A stretch of 64,000 nt of DNA from Ulota crispa (lineage: Eukaryota; Streptophyta; Bryopsida; Orthotrichales; Orthotrichaceae). The stretch covers positions 7,040,539 to 7,104,538 of the forward strand of contig OY987248.1 of assembly GCA_963920765.1 (NCBI GenBank), written 5' to 3'. A program made the position numbers and the translations under genes. The notes under the pieces were generated by a model. The model was not told the DNA's origin. It saw only the letters and a program-made list of their open reading frames with translations, and made no database searches. Below are positions 24,745 to 36,357 of the stretch, piece by piece (the first letter of the stretch is position 1; each line of letters begins with the position of its first letter).

Positions 24745-25168
24745 CTAAACAAGCCTCAAGTACATCCGTCAATTTACAACAACACGAACAATCCATTCCA
24801 TACGATCATGCTGAAAGATCAGCTTGCGAACAAGAAGCACGCGTTCTCCAGCTCCTGTCGCTCATTGACTGTCCTCCTCTCAGTCAAATCAATCAGGCCG
24901 ATCCTCCTCAGAAACAGAGCACTTCATAAAACTCTGTAAAAACAGAGCACTGCAAGCGGTTGGATTAGGCAGCAGAAGCTGTGACGCAGTCCATTGGGAA
25001 ATGCAAGGGTAGCTGAAGCGGCACGAGAGGAGCGATGGCGATGGATAGAGGAGTTTGAAAGTTTGAGCGCCACAGCGTGCCGGCAGAAGAAGAGCCTGAG
25101 CTCTGAGCTCTGAGCCGGCGTGGGAGTGAAACGAACAAAATGCCGATCACGTCAGAGCAGACTCTTCA
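24745..25168. promoter_or_regulatory. Upstream region of gp210
   Basis: Non-coding stretch between the gp210 start codon and a divergent ORF at 25169. It is less AT-rich than the repeat belt and contains no recognised repeat. By position it should hold the gp210 promoter and 5' untranslated region. No specific factor sites can be claimed. Confidence 0.35.
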
Positions 25169-25375
25169 ATGGCGATGGCCACTGCTGCGAAATCGGACGA
25201 CGACGACGACGACGGTGGCGATGGCGATGGCGATGGCGCACTTGGTTTTTCGAAATTTGGAAACGGGAAGACGCCCGCCCTCCGAGGTTCCGACCTTTTC
25301 CTTGGACGCCCCGCCACTCTTGCCTCTCCTCTTCAGGAACTTTGTCAAACTCGGGTTTACCGGAAGGGACGGTAA
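25169..25375 (+). CDS. Short acidic ORF, unknown, possibly a first exon or chance
   Basis: 68 codons starting ATGGCGATGGCC and containing a GATGGC microsatellite, giving an Asp/Gly-rich run, then a less repetitive part (LRGSDLFLGRPATLASPLQE). The GC content exceeds that of the flanks. It is divergent from gp210, about 425 bp from its start codon. It is followed within 60 bp by a MITE and then 4 kb of repeats, so no further exons are visible. It may be a truncated gene, gp210 upstream sequence or a chance frame. Confidence 0.2.
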   Translation: MAMATAAKSDDDDDDGGDGDGDGALGFSKFGNGKTPALRGSDLFLGRPATLASPLQELCQTRVYRKGR

Positions 25376-25431
25376 CTTATCTGCACCTATTACCGTCCAT
25401 ATTATGGTCCAAGTCACGACAGAAAAATCAA

Positions 25432-25740
25432 GGGAAAATTTTATGGATACCCTGAAGTTTGCAATATTTTCATAGATACCTTGCTTTTTCAGAAATATCA
25501 CAAATATCGTTGGATCAAAAGAATTAGGCGTTTGTTTTGTTATGCATGCACTTCCTTTTCTTTTTCTTTGCGTACTATTTCTTTCTTGTTATGCATGCAC
25601 AAAAAGGAAGAAGGGAAGTGGCATGCACAACAAAACAAACACTTGAAAATTATGGTACATGCATATTTGTGAAATTTTTGGAAAAGCAAGGGTATTTGTA
25701 AAAATATTGCAAACTTCAAGGATATCCATGAAATTTTCCC
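25432..25740. mobile_element. Palindromic MITE, GGGAAAATTT family (copy 1)
   Basis: Ends GGGAAAATTTTATGGATACC and its inverse. The inverted arms pair along nearly their whole length and meet near a CATGCACAACAAAACAAAC segment present in both arms. Further copies lie at 25783, 41919, 49344 and 51435. No coding content. Confidence 0.85.
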
Positions 25741-25782
25741 AAAAAACAATAGAAAGTCAGCCAAATGAAATGATAAAAAAAA

Positions 25783-26095
25783 GGAAAATTTTATGGATAC
25801 CCTTGAAGTTTGTCATATTTGTATAGATACCTCTGATTTTTTAGAAATTGCACAAGTACCTTGCATCATAATCTTTAAGTGTTTGTCTTATTGTGCATGT
25901 CACTTCTTTTTCCTTTGTACGCACTGCTTTTTTTTCTTTTCTATTGCACTCTTTACTATGATCATGAAAAATGTAGCATGCATATCAAATCAAATGCTTG
26001 AAAATTATGGTCCAAGGATATTTGTGCAATTTCTGAAAAACCAGGGGTATCTATACAAATATGTGAAACTTGAAAGGTAATCATAAAATTTCTCC
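25783..26095. mobile_element. Palindromic MITE, GGGAAAATTT family (copy 2)
   Basis: Same organisation as the neighbouring copy, only about 40 bp away and in tandem with it, but more diverged (the right end reads TCATAAAATTTCTCC). The next bases to about 26389 hold nothing recognised. Confidence 0.75.
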
Positions 26096-26389
26096 TGGAA
26101 AAATGTAGAGCCATTGGATGCAATTTCAAAGGTTCTCATGATTTAAGCAATCTCAAAGTGAGCGAAAGTGACTTGGACATTTTCAATGAATTTTGTGTGT
26201 GGCTAGGGTGACGGCATAGCAATGAGGTAGGTTAAATACCAGATTTTGAAGGTCAAGGTTTGCTCGGGCTATACATGAAAACTAGGCAAAAGCAAAAAAG
26301 AAAGAACCGTTCTCAATACATAAAGCATTCCTCAAGGCAAGAGCTGTACTGTAGTAACGTATATTGTATACAATACTCCCAAAAAATCT

Positions 26390-27114
26390 AAAAAAAACCC
26401 CCTCTAGTCCACGTGAGCAAAGCAGCGGTTGTAGTAACATAGATACATTAAAAAATAAGGGTAAAAATCCCCCTTCTAGTCCTGAAAGCAGAATCACAGC
26501 TCTAGTAATATGTATACACCCAAAAAAAAAAGGTAAAATTCCCCACCTTAGGTCCCGTAAGCAAAATCAGAGCTGTATACATAAAAAAAAAAACTACAAA
26601 TCTGCCCCTTCAATCCATGTGAGCAAAGCAACAGCTGTAGTAACAAACATACATTTAAAAAGAGGTAAAAATCCCCCTTTTAGTCCACGTGAGCAAAGCA
26701 GCAGTTGTAGTAACATACATACATCCAAAAATAGGTAAAATCCCCCCTTAGGTCCCGTAAGCAAAATCAAAGTTGTATACATAAAAAAATAAAAAATAAA
26801 AAATAACTACAAATTCACCCCTTTAATCCATGTGAGCAAAGCAATAATTGTAGTAACATACATACATGAAAAAAAAAGGTAAAAATCACTACAAGAAAAT
26901 GTGTCCTAATTGACATGCCCAAATTGAATAAATGTGTTCAAAATGACAAAAAAATTGTTAAATTGGACAATTTCTGTAAATTAAGTCATGCTGATTTGGA
27001 CATATTTTTGTCATTTTGGACAATTTTCCTTGTAGTTAATCCCCTCTTTAGTCCATGTGAGCAAAGCAATAGCTGTACTAACATATACACATCCAAAAAT
27101 AGGTAAAATTCCCT
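26390..27114. repeat. Satellite-like tandem array, unit about 70-80 bp
   Basis: About nine degenerate units share the core TCCA(C/T)GTGAGCAAAGCA, then TGTAGTAACATACATACAT, then GGTAAAAATCCCCC. A second unit type contains GGTCCCGTAAGCAAAATC, suggesting a higher-order repeat of alternating units. A CACTA-type MITE (26888-27036) interrupts one unit. Confidence 0.85.
26888..27036. mobile_element. CACTA-type MITE (copy 1)
   Basis: Begins CACTACAAGAAAA, the typical CACTA (En/Spm) terminus, and ends with the inverse with one mismatch (TTTTCCTTGTAGT). 149 bp, no coding content, inserted in the satellite array. Confidence 0.8.
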
Positions 27115-27348
27115 TTAATCCCTAAAGGACAAGGCAACCCTTTGCGACTAGTACAATACAATCTATTTTTCTTGTATTTAGAGTGCATCCACACCTTTAT
27201 TACATTTGAGATCAACAAAGAAGTTGGAGAATAGATTCATGCGGTCATAGTGAGCTATTTGAGATCCCAAATTACAACCTTTTCTTGGTAGCAGATACCC
27301 ATTATATGGCAGTGTATATACGATGCCCTCTTGTCGTTTAAGAATTAA
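27115..27348 (+). mobile_element. TTAA-flanked MITE, 234 bp family (copy B)
   Basis: TTAA at both ends, 5' terminus TCCCTAAAGGAC and degenerate 3' terminus GTCGTTTAAGAA. The interior GAGATCAACAAAGAAGTTGG is shared with the copies at 35756 and 53946 in the same orientation. Confidence 0.7.
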
Positions 27349-28395
27349 GCCCCAAATCAAAAGCAAAGCTATATCACTAGAAAGAAACCCATGTTTTTCA
27401 TGATGTGTCAAAAAAACGTACCTCCTTGTTAGAATTGATGTTTTTTGTATCAACATAAATGTCAAAAAGAACTCGTCAAGAAAAATCGTGAAATACGTCA
27501 ACTAAAATTGTAAAACTGTGTTCACGCTTTCCTATAAACGTTCAAGAAACACGGCTTCAGTGGAGGGAAAAAAAATGTTCAAGGGGTAGATGGGCAGTGC
27601 CCGTCCCAAAATTTTCATCCAGTCAAAATATTTCTCATCCAGACCACTTCTGACAAAGAATCTGACATGCACTCCTTCCAAAATATGACGTGGTAGGCCT
27701 GGCCATGGTCAATCTGACAAATTCCAAAACAATTTGAATCAGTGTTTTTTTGGGCAATTTAAGGCTCAATTGCCTCAAAAGAGAGGTTAGGTTCAAGCCC
27801 ATAGGAAAAAAAGGGGAATTTTTTTCAAAATGTCAGATTGCAATAATGAAAATTGCGTTGCAGCATAGGCTTTCATAAAATCCTTATCAAATTGAAAATT
27901 GATGCCATCATTTTAAAACTAGACTATTTGAGCATTTTAATTTTTTTGAGGTGTTGCCTAATCCAATTCAATATAACACTTAAGTAGTGGCAATGGTTAT
28001 TTGGATGTTTTCAAAAAATGACCAATGAATGTTTTTTACCTACAAAAAAAATCCCATGATGCTCCAAAAATCCATGCATCAAGGTCACCTTCAACTCTAA
28101 CCAAAATAGGAACTGAGCCAACAAGCTACAAACCATTTTCAAAATATGCCACCCAAGTATTGGTGGGAAAACCAAAAAAAAATCATGGTTTGGATGTCTT
28201 CATCAACTTCTAAGCATTGTATAAAACATCATCATTGACATAGACAATGTCAATTCCAACATAGAATCTAATTGTCCACATGGATGTTTTGATGAATGCC
28301 CATGCTAATAGTTTGCTATTTTATATGGTAGCTACAACATCAATTTCCAACCAAAAAAAACTAGTTGAAAACTCGTTAAACAATTGCATTTCTTT
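27349..28395. other. AT-rich spacer
   Basis: Non-coding, with many poly-A stretches and degenerate sequence such as 27560-28010. No element ends or genes could be supported. Confidence 0.4.
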
Positions 28396-28527
28396 CACTA
28401 CAAGAAAACGTTGTCAATTTGGTCATTTATTGTAGATTTGGATGTGTTAATTTGAACATTTTTTTGTCAATTAAGATAAGTTTTGTAGATTTGAACGTGT
28501 TGATTTGGACACTATTTTCTTGTAGTG
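28396..28527. mobile_element. CACTA-type MITE (copy 2)
   Basis: Perfect 13 bp inverted termini CACTACAAGAAAA / TTTTCTTGTAGTG, flanked on both sides by TTT, which fits the 3 bp target duplication of CACTA elements. The interior contains repeated GTGTT(A/G)ATTTGGAC motifs like those of copy 1. Confidence 0.88.
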
Positions 28528-28579
28528 TTTCCTTACGTTTCATAGATCCAAAGTGCAACAATACTTGGCCGAGAAAAAA

Positions 28580-28963
28580 GGGAATGACTAGAGGGACACC
28601 TTCCAATTGCTACGTGGACACCCATATAGCCCAACTTATTAAATTTGAGATTATAAATAAATTCAAACCAATATTTTAGTGTGCATTTGCATCTACAAGC
28701 ATTGCAAACATATAACAAATATGTCTCATTTGTGACATGGTCAAGAGCTAGATTTATAAATGAAGAAAGCAACTAGTTTAGCTCTTGACCATGTTACAAA
28801 TGAAACATATTTGTTATATGTTCCCAACGCTTGTAAACGTGAATGTGCGCTAAAATATTGTTTTAATTTTATTTCATATTAATAATCTCGGGTTGGGCTA
28901 GGGGTGTCCACGTAGCAACTGGGGTGTCCACGTAGCAACTGGGGTGTCCCCCTAGTCATTCCC
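28580..28963. repeat. Foldback MITE with a terminal 20 bp repeat
   Basis: Ends GGGAATGACTAGAGGGACAC and its inverse. The inverted similarity continues inward through GTTACAAATG/CATTTGTGAC to a short spacer, so the element is almost wholly palindromic. The right arm carries a 20 bp motif (GGGGTGTCCACGTAGCAACT) in two perfect copies. Flanks (GAGAAAAAA and GGAGAAAAT) may be a worn 9 bp target duplication. It lies about 500 bp upstream of the first MraY exon. Confidence 0.8.
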
Positions 28964-29513
28964 GGAGAAAATGGGCGGACCCTCTTGGATGAAAAACGTT
29001 CATCCTTCCGATCACCAATCAGCAAATCATTCGTTACTCTCGACTGCCAAAACAGACAACCAAACAAACGCACACGACGCAGTCCGCGCCTTTCACCGCA
29101 CTACTGCGCACTCTTCGCCTCAAAACTTGCCCGATGATTCTCTCGACAAAACCTTCGTGAGCATCTCAAATTCTACCTTACAGCTACTCTTCCAGTAATA
29201 CAGAAATCTAGGTTTTTGTTTCCGGCTCTAACAGTTATTACAATGAGCGATACGTCCTTGTGTTCACGTTCTAGTAATTGGAATCATTCAAAATCGAGCT
29301 TAATCGAGTGTATTCGTCTTGCCAGTCACCAAACTCGTAAACCTTCTTGTTTGCGAATTTTTCTCGGTCGTCATTGTGATTCAAAAATGGTGCCGCTGTG
29401 GAAATTGACGCGAATTTAGAGTGAACATATATAGTTCATCAGGGAAAGCTTGGTTTTAACTCGTGAGCATCATTCGATGGACACGCTCGTTTGCTGCTCC
29501 GCTTCCACAATAC

Positions 29514-32500
29514 ATGCTTCCTCTTCTCTTGGTGAGTGTCCCTTCACGCTTCAGTAACTTTGCATTTCACGCTCGATTTCATTGTTGTCAAAATTCTCGT
29601 TGTCCGTTGTGATTTCGGTTTTAGGGTTTGGTTTGTTGATCGTGCTTGTGAATTTTGCTTTTTTGTGTACTTCGCAGGGGATTTAGTTATTGAGCGATGT
29701 CGCAGTCCGGGTTTAAGAAGTGCATCTCGACATTGCCGGGTACTGGTTTGGTGTTGTGCTCTTTTAGGTTTGGTTTGGCTTGGCTGCGTTTGTTTGATTG
29801 GTTGCTGTTCTGGCTGGGAATTATATGTAGTTTTATCGGGAAACAGGATGTGTTGTTTTGTTTTTTCTCTGATTTCTAGGCTTAATAGCAATTTGAATGT
29901 TTTGTAATGCTCTGTATAGTTGTGTGTGTACTTAGGGTTTAAGAGCAATGTCTTTGGAAAACTTAATCGAAAAAATTAAATTTTCGGCAATCAGATGTGC
30001 AATTAAGAAATGGAATGAAGTAGAAGACTTCCTGTTTCGGTAACTTTTGGTGAATATTTGTGTGAGAGAAGCTTGTCGTGTGGAGCAATTTATTTTAATC
30101 TAAGCAAAAGGATTAGATTTTTGTCGACTATGCAAGGGGATCTTCTTCTCAAGGTTTGGATTCTTGTGTTTCAGGTGCTGGACCGAAGGAAAAGTGACTC
30201 AGCGAGTCCTCGTTTATTCATTAAAATCAAGGCCAGCTCTACAAGTTCTGCGTGCAAATGTTTACCACCTTGGCCATCACTTAACACCCTACCCGAGGTT
30301 TATTCTAATGGCAATTGTCGTCATGCATATCTGAGCATCCACCACGCTGCTGAACTTTTGTACTAGGTTATTTGATCATTGAACACAGAACTTTCGATGA
30401 ATACTTTCTAATTTAAGTTTTAGAACTTTATCCAGGACTGACTACGTCATCCATGTCAAGGTGATGCTAAGGGTTGCCTTTGACTCAAAACAAGAAATTC
30501 TCAAAGAGCTTGGATTGACTTGAATGCAGAGGAGCTCTCGTTTCAAGATTTCTCATCGCTGCAAGTTCATCAAACATGATTCTCAAAGACGAGCACGCTC
30601 GCCATTTGAAATTTTTTGTGACGAGGTGAATCAAAAACCTGTGGTCCGATCTGCTTTGTATGAAGAAAGGTATTGTGAACCACCAATTACTGTGGTTGCT
30701 TGTCATGTCTTTCTTTTGCTTTATTGACACTTTATCTTGCAGGGTGGAGATTCTGGTGGAGATTGTTTTTCATCAGGAGAGCAGAATTCCTATTCTGATG
30801 GAGATTCATCACCAGGTGGATCACCACACAGCGGGTACACTTCTGGATCAGCATCTGAATCGGACCCGGACTCCTATTTCGATTTCTTTGATGAAAGTGC
30901 CCAAAATGAATTGAAAAGATTCGACTTGGCTGCACCATTACTCAGTTCCAGGCATACCTTTGCTACAAGGTATGCAATACTCCTCTCCGCATTGCACCAC
31001 CACAGTCCCTCCACTCGTCATCAATTCTTTCAGTGCTTCTTCACTTAATTGATAGGTTAGTCATAAAACTGTACTTCCTAGAGCCATTTTTTAGTAATTC
31101 GTTAATTCCTTCTTAAAGATCAAAATTCGAAAGAGCATACAAAAGATACTAAACATTGAGAATCAACTCATGAACTAATTGAAATAGCACTAATTTAGTT
31201 CAATGAGAGAGACTTTGGTGATGTTTGTTTGTGTCCTTGGCTGTGGTTAAACTTGATCTGTGTTCAGTTTGTGGTCTCACTTGGATTTTAATTCGTTGAT
31301 GGTACTCTTGGGCACTACAGGATCGGGCAAGGAATTTTGGCAACTGCTGTTCTGTCAATGGTATCACTGGGGACTGTGCTTATAATAGACTCATATATTT
31401 GGAGGGTAATACGGAGGCCGCTAGTACACTTTTTTCTTACAGGTCCCTTTTTTGTAGCAGCAGCCACGACAGCGTTGATGGGATCCATCTGCGTTCCATT
31501 GCTGAAACGATTGAAAACTTATCAAGTGTTCCGGATAGAGGGCCCTGGAGCCCACCGTTCCAAAATTGGGACACCGACCATGGGAGGGTTGTATTTTATT
31601 CCAATAGGTGTAGGAGTTGCAAGAATGGCCACTGGATATTGGGCCTCAGAGCTCTGGGGCGTGTGTGTAGCAACCCTCGCCTTTGCAGCAATCGGATTTG
31701 CAGATGATTGGTTGGCACAGTGGCGGAAGCACAATTACGGCATGCCGGGATCACTAAAGTTTTTGTTGCAGGTACGGTTCATTCCTTAGCAAACATTTGT
31801 TATGAAACTTGACGTTTTAGTATTAAAACTGCATCATCTGTATTACTGACGTAAGATTTAGGTGTTTTGTAGAGTAGTTTCAAGGAATTTATCACTAAAC
31901 TACTAGCATTGTTGTCTATCTCACCATTTGTAAGAGGAATAGCATCATCCCTGCATAGATTCAAGTGTATGGGAGCGGTTACGGAACTTCCTTGCCTTTG
32001 TTGGGTGCTGAGTGCAGGTTGCTGTTGGTGTGTGGTTTGTGTTTTGGCTCGACAGCACCAGCTTACAATCTCCGTATAAAATGTGTGGTTACCTCATCAC
32101 CGGGGTACTTCACCCCTCTTTCACTAGTTCCTTATGCTGTTTTGCAAACTCGATAGGTTTCAATCATATTTCTTCTGGAATTTTTCAGTTTTGTCTTTGT
32201 TTTTATTGCCTAGCTCAAGGAGTTCTTAACGATGAAGGAGCTGAACGTTTCTGTTACTGTGTTTGCAGGAGTAGATTGCTCCCTTTGCCAGCTCCTTTTG
32301 GGCTTCGTTATCTGGGCAAATGGTATCTACCATTGACGGCCTTTTGCTTTGCAGCGATGAGCAATGGGGTTAATTTAACTGATGGATTGGATGGACTGGC
32401 TGCTGGCACGTGTGCTGCTGCTTACATAGGAATGGCTGTTGCTGTTCTCCCAATCTATCCTGGTAAGTAATTTTGTATCTTAAATGTACGTTTGTTCTTA

Positions 32501-33332
32501 TTACGTCGTGTTCATGTTTCAGCATTGGACTTAGATAATTACGGAACTAGTACTGGAGTTTGAGAGATATTGAAAAAAATTCATCATGCCTTGACAAGAA
32601 GAAACTTGTGTATGCAGGTTTAGGTATTTTTGGAGCGTCAATGGCAGGAGCATGCATAGGATTTTTGACACAAAACAGGTACAAGGCAAGAGTATTCATG
32701 GGCGATACTGGTTCTCTGGCTCTTGGAGGAGGTTTAGCAGCCATGGCGGCTTGCACTGGCATGTTTCTGCCGTTGTTTATCGCCTCAGGGGTTTTCATCC
32801 TGGAAACTTTCTCCGTTATCATACAGGTACTGTGACCAGCCCAGCATTCGGTAGCATCTTGTTTGAACTGGACTGTCAAAAGTACCTCCCCACAAATTTT
32901 CATTGATGGCTTGATATCGAAATAGCATTAAATACAACGTTATTTCAATGTTTTTGGGCTGCTTTATTAGTGTTGAAATGGCATTACCTCTTGATAGAAT
33001 AAAAATACAGAACCTTCTATATTAAGTGCTATGTCGGTGTTTGCACTTCTTGTATTGGTTGAAGGATTTGTGTTGAAGCAACGGGAAGGAACTTTTTCTT
33101 AATAGTAGATAAGATATGGATTTCTATTGACGTTTGGGTGATTATGCAGGTATCGTTTTTCAAAGTGACGAGGAGATTGGAAGGTAAAGGGCGTCGGCTA
33201 TTCCTGATGTCGCCTTTTCATCATCATTTAGAGTTGATAGGTTGGAAAGAGCCCATAATTGTTGCTGCAGCTTATGTTGTTGCGTACATTCTGGCTATTG
33301 CTGCAGCGCACGTCGGCCTCATATCTGCGTAG
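29514..33332 (+). CDS. MRAY: Phospho-N-acetylmuramoyl-pentapeptide transferase (MraY), plastid type
   Basis: MraY moves phospho-MurNAc-pentapeptide to a polyprenyl phosphate carrier, forming lipid I. In plants the enzyme is thought to act in the plastid envelope. Exons: 29514-29531 (tentative), 30175-30297, 30530-30625, 30743-30969, 31321-31771, 32018-32082, 32269-32462, 32618-32826, 33150-33332. Phases agree, giving about 521 aa. Family motifs: [44 protein letters not shown] and PFHHHLE, with about ten hydrophobic segments from exon 5 on, ending HVGLISA. The first ~190 residues (Ser/Arg-rich, then an acidic Ser/Gly/Asp linker) look like a transit peptide. The start is uncertain: ATG 29514 is in frame through a GT-AG intron, and ATGs at 30058 or 30130 would do without it. 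ATG 29477 uses the same donor but leads to an early stop. Confidence 0.93.
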
Positions 33333-33884
33333 GACTAGAGCGCACAGTCGCAGAGGACCATGCTTAGTGGCAAGATTAAAATCCACTTTTGCAAGGTCTA
33401 ATAAGGATATTGGTATTTATAAGTGATTCTGGAGGATTTCACGTAGATTTACCTCATGGTTTATTTGGATTTTTCTCTAAAATGCCAGTCTAGGATATCC
33501 TACAAAATCGTTTGAGACCACTGGCATTGACTGCTATAGCACATGTGTCACAAATTGAAATTGTCACAGTGAAAAAGTTGAGACCTTGGTGGTAAGCTTA
33601 TGATTGAAGAGGTCTGAGTGTGTAACAGTAATATTCAATTGACTGAATCGGGAAGCTTTGCATCCTCAAGAAGTTATCTTGAGGAAGTTTGAGTCGATAC
33701 CTTACTCTCAAATAACATCAAATAACAAGTCAGTGCTACAAGGAGAGAGCCTCTTGTTTGTAGCACTTTGTTGGTACTACGGGTTACATTTAATCCTCTT
33801 TTCATGGTATCATAGGGCCATGTTTTACCATTTCAATTGGTTTGTTTTGTTTTTGTTTTTTTAGCTTAGGTCATTATCTTTGGG
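33333..33884. other. 3' flank of MraY
   Basis: Presumed 3' untranslated region and spacer. No repeats or further coding sequence recognised. Confidence 0.4.
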
Positions 33885-34650
33885 TTAACCCCTGAGCGCC
33901 CAGGCCGTATTCACCAAAATCAGGGTTTTTGGAGACTGACAACTTTGATGCATCGTATCTTGGATAATTGGATGATCCACAAAAAGTGATCATTGAAAAT
34001 AGTGGAACACCTACTTAGAAAATGGCTTGCAATTTTGCAATTTTGGGAACAATTCACCACGGGAGATGGGAGATTATAACGTTTGATCAAACATGTGATG
34101 ACAAAATCTCAATTTTTGGTAGGTAGTTGCTATTTGATGATTTTTACAAAATTCTATAAGCCCCAGATTCATCTCAAATTTTGTGAGTAGCAAGATTAGA
34201 TGTGAATGCACACACTTGTAAATTATTGAAGATTGCACTTCTTTTTATGTTAAGTTTTAGGGCTTCAAATCGCTAATGCACGGAAAACAATGACTGTCAC
34301 AGTCGGTGACGGTTGTCATAATAAGGGTCTAGAACATGCTTGAACCCTTGCCAATAACTTTCCCGTTACCACAAAGCTTACACAAGGAAGCTTGCATGGG
34401 ATATTGACCAGTTGCAACTTGTAAAACGTTGCTTGCCACCACACTCCGTATGGTGTTTCACCCAATCAAATCTCTTGCGACACTTATATAACATTTGGCT
34501 TCCCTTGCCATTACTCCATTGACATAAGCAACTTGAATGCCTTCATAATTATAGTTTATAGCAAGATCAAAAAATTAAATCTAGTGCCACAAACACGCCT
34601 TTGAAATCTAGAGCGACTAGAATCTAGTCGCTAGGATGCTTAGGGATTAA
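33885..34650. mobile_element. TTAA-flanked MITE, 766 bp (C)
   Basis: TTAA at both ends. The termini CCCCTGAGCGCCCAGG and, inverted, TCCCTAAGCATCCTAG match at about 11 of 16 positions. The interior is AT-rich without an ORF. It shares only the ends with the other TTAA families in this window, so it is probably a separate family. Confidence 0.6.
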
Positions 34651-35755
34651 TATTGTATCATTTCTATTATAATAATGCAGACAATTTCCACACTGGAATG
34701 AAAAAGAAAATGAACGTAATTGAAATGTGATTTTTAATCCAATAGACGTTTGTTGTGATTGTCAACTGGGTGCTTTCAAAGGAAAAATCTTTTTGGCTGA
34801 AATTTATGCTTAATGTTAGAATACTCTCCGTTCTAGATATTATTATGTAATATGAGACACTTTTAATACTAGATACAAATAGAAAGAAAATAAAACATAA
34901 GGGGTTTTTGACTTGGATGGTTTAGTGTTGAATTGTGTTTTTATTAATACAGGCTCTCTTTGATATACTATAAGTACCTATAATTTATCAAGTGTTTGTT
35001 TAGAATTCCATGTTCCCTACTTTGCAAGGGCGCCCGGGCACCCCTTGAAATAGGGCACACAATTGTCTCATTACAATACCACATTCTTGTCTTTTTACCT
35101 TTTAATTTTTTTAAATTTGCAAAATCAACCTTTTTGTTCATCGTGCTCCAATTGAAATCAAGTTTTGTTTTGTTTTTTTTTAAATTAGTGAACCGTGGCT
35201 GTAATGCAATGTGCTCAACTTTTGTGATGTCCATATAATCATTTATTGAATGAAATGAAGAAGGGTCTTAACTTTGAAAGAGCATATTTACTTGGATTGA
35301 CCGAATTCAACATTCCCCAAAATCTAAATCTATATAAGTAATCTCACTAAAATATCGTGTGTCCAAGACTGAAATCCTTTAGTAAGGGGTAGATATCCAT
35401 ATACAATATAATCTCTTACCTATAATTGGTTAATCTTTTACATATTTTTGCTCATTCAATTATTATCACCCATTATGTTTTCATTGTGAAATAGAGTTGT
35501 TATAGCAGAAATAGGCAACTATCTCAATTTAATTCCACCAAACTTATGAAAAAAAGACTTAGAATGAAATCCTTGTATTGGTAGCAAATCAACAATGACA
35601 TTGGTTTCATGGTAGGAACCAATTTTAATGCACTACATTAAATGAAAGTATCTTCCACAACAACTTTGGAAATAGAAATTTCATTTGCTTGCTAATACTA
35701 AGGGTTAACCCCATTGTTCAAAAATGTATATTTACATTTGTTTTTAACTTTATGT
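34651..35755. other. AT-rich spacer
   Basis: No gene or RNA recognised. GGGTTAACCCC at 35703 resembles two abutting TTAA-element ends and may mark an excised or truncated element next to the complete copy at 35756. Confidence 0.4.
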
Positions 35756-35989
35756 TTAACCCTTAAACGACCAAGAGGACCTTGGCAACCAATACAATAC
35801 GGGGTGTTTTTCTTGTATTTGGAATGGATCCACACCTCTACTACATTTGAGATCAACAAAGAAGTTGCAAAATAGATCAATGTGGTTCTAGTGAGCTACT
35901 TGAGATCCCAAATTAAAATTTCTTATTGGTAGCAAATGACAACTATACCTCAGCATATATACTATGCCCTATGGTTGTTTAAGGGTTAA
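35756..35989 (+). mobile_element. TTAA-flanked MITE, 234 bp family (copy D)
   Basis: TTAA ends, terminus CCCTTAAACGACC and, inverted, CCCTTAAACAACC. It has the same length (234 bp) and interior as copies A, B and F. Confidence 0.85.
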
Positions 35990-36357
35990 AGAGATAGAAC
36001 CATGTATTTGTGAATTTGTGACTTGCAAGAATGTGGCATACCCCTTGACCACTCATAATCTTGGTTTCAACTTATAAATTCAACACCTCATGTCATTACA
36101 AGCTAAACAACATAAAATCAACAAAATGTATTTACACTAAAACAAAATTAACAAGTAATATCCAAAAAAATCCAAACATGACAAAGTAGCAAACATTTCA
36201 CAAGATTTTGTGTTTTTCTTCTCCACACAAATTCCTTAGACAAATTTCTTAATGATTTAAACAAAGAAAGAGTGTTCCAAAACTTCAGTACAATTTAGGA
36301 TTAAGATTGAGGGCTGGGAGCTTTCTCATAAATTCTGAAGCAGTTGAACAAATAAGT

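Noticed and set aside
24316-24939. 207-codon plus-strand ORF
   Set aside because: It lies antisense across gp210 exon 1 and its upstream region, has no recognisable domain, and the minus strand clearly encodes the signal peptide and first Ig-like segment of gp210.
25166-25501. Overlapping ORFs in three other frames around the GATGGC microsatellite
   Set aside because: Trinucleotide repeats keep all frames open and nothing favours these.
26390-27114. CRISPR-like array
   Set aside because: Repeats are imperfect, there are no unique spacers of constant size, and the locus is plant nuclear DNA. The same applies to 49763-50390.
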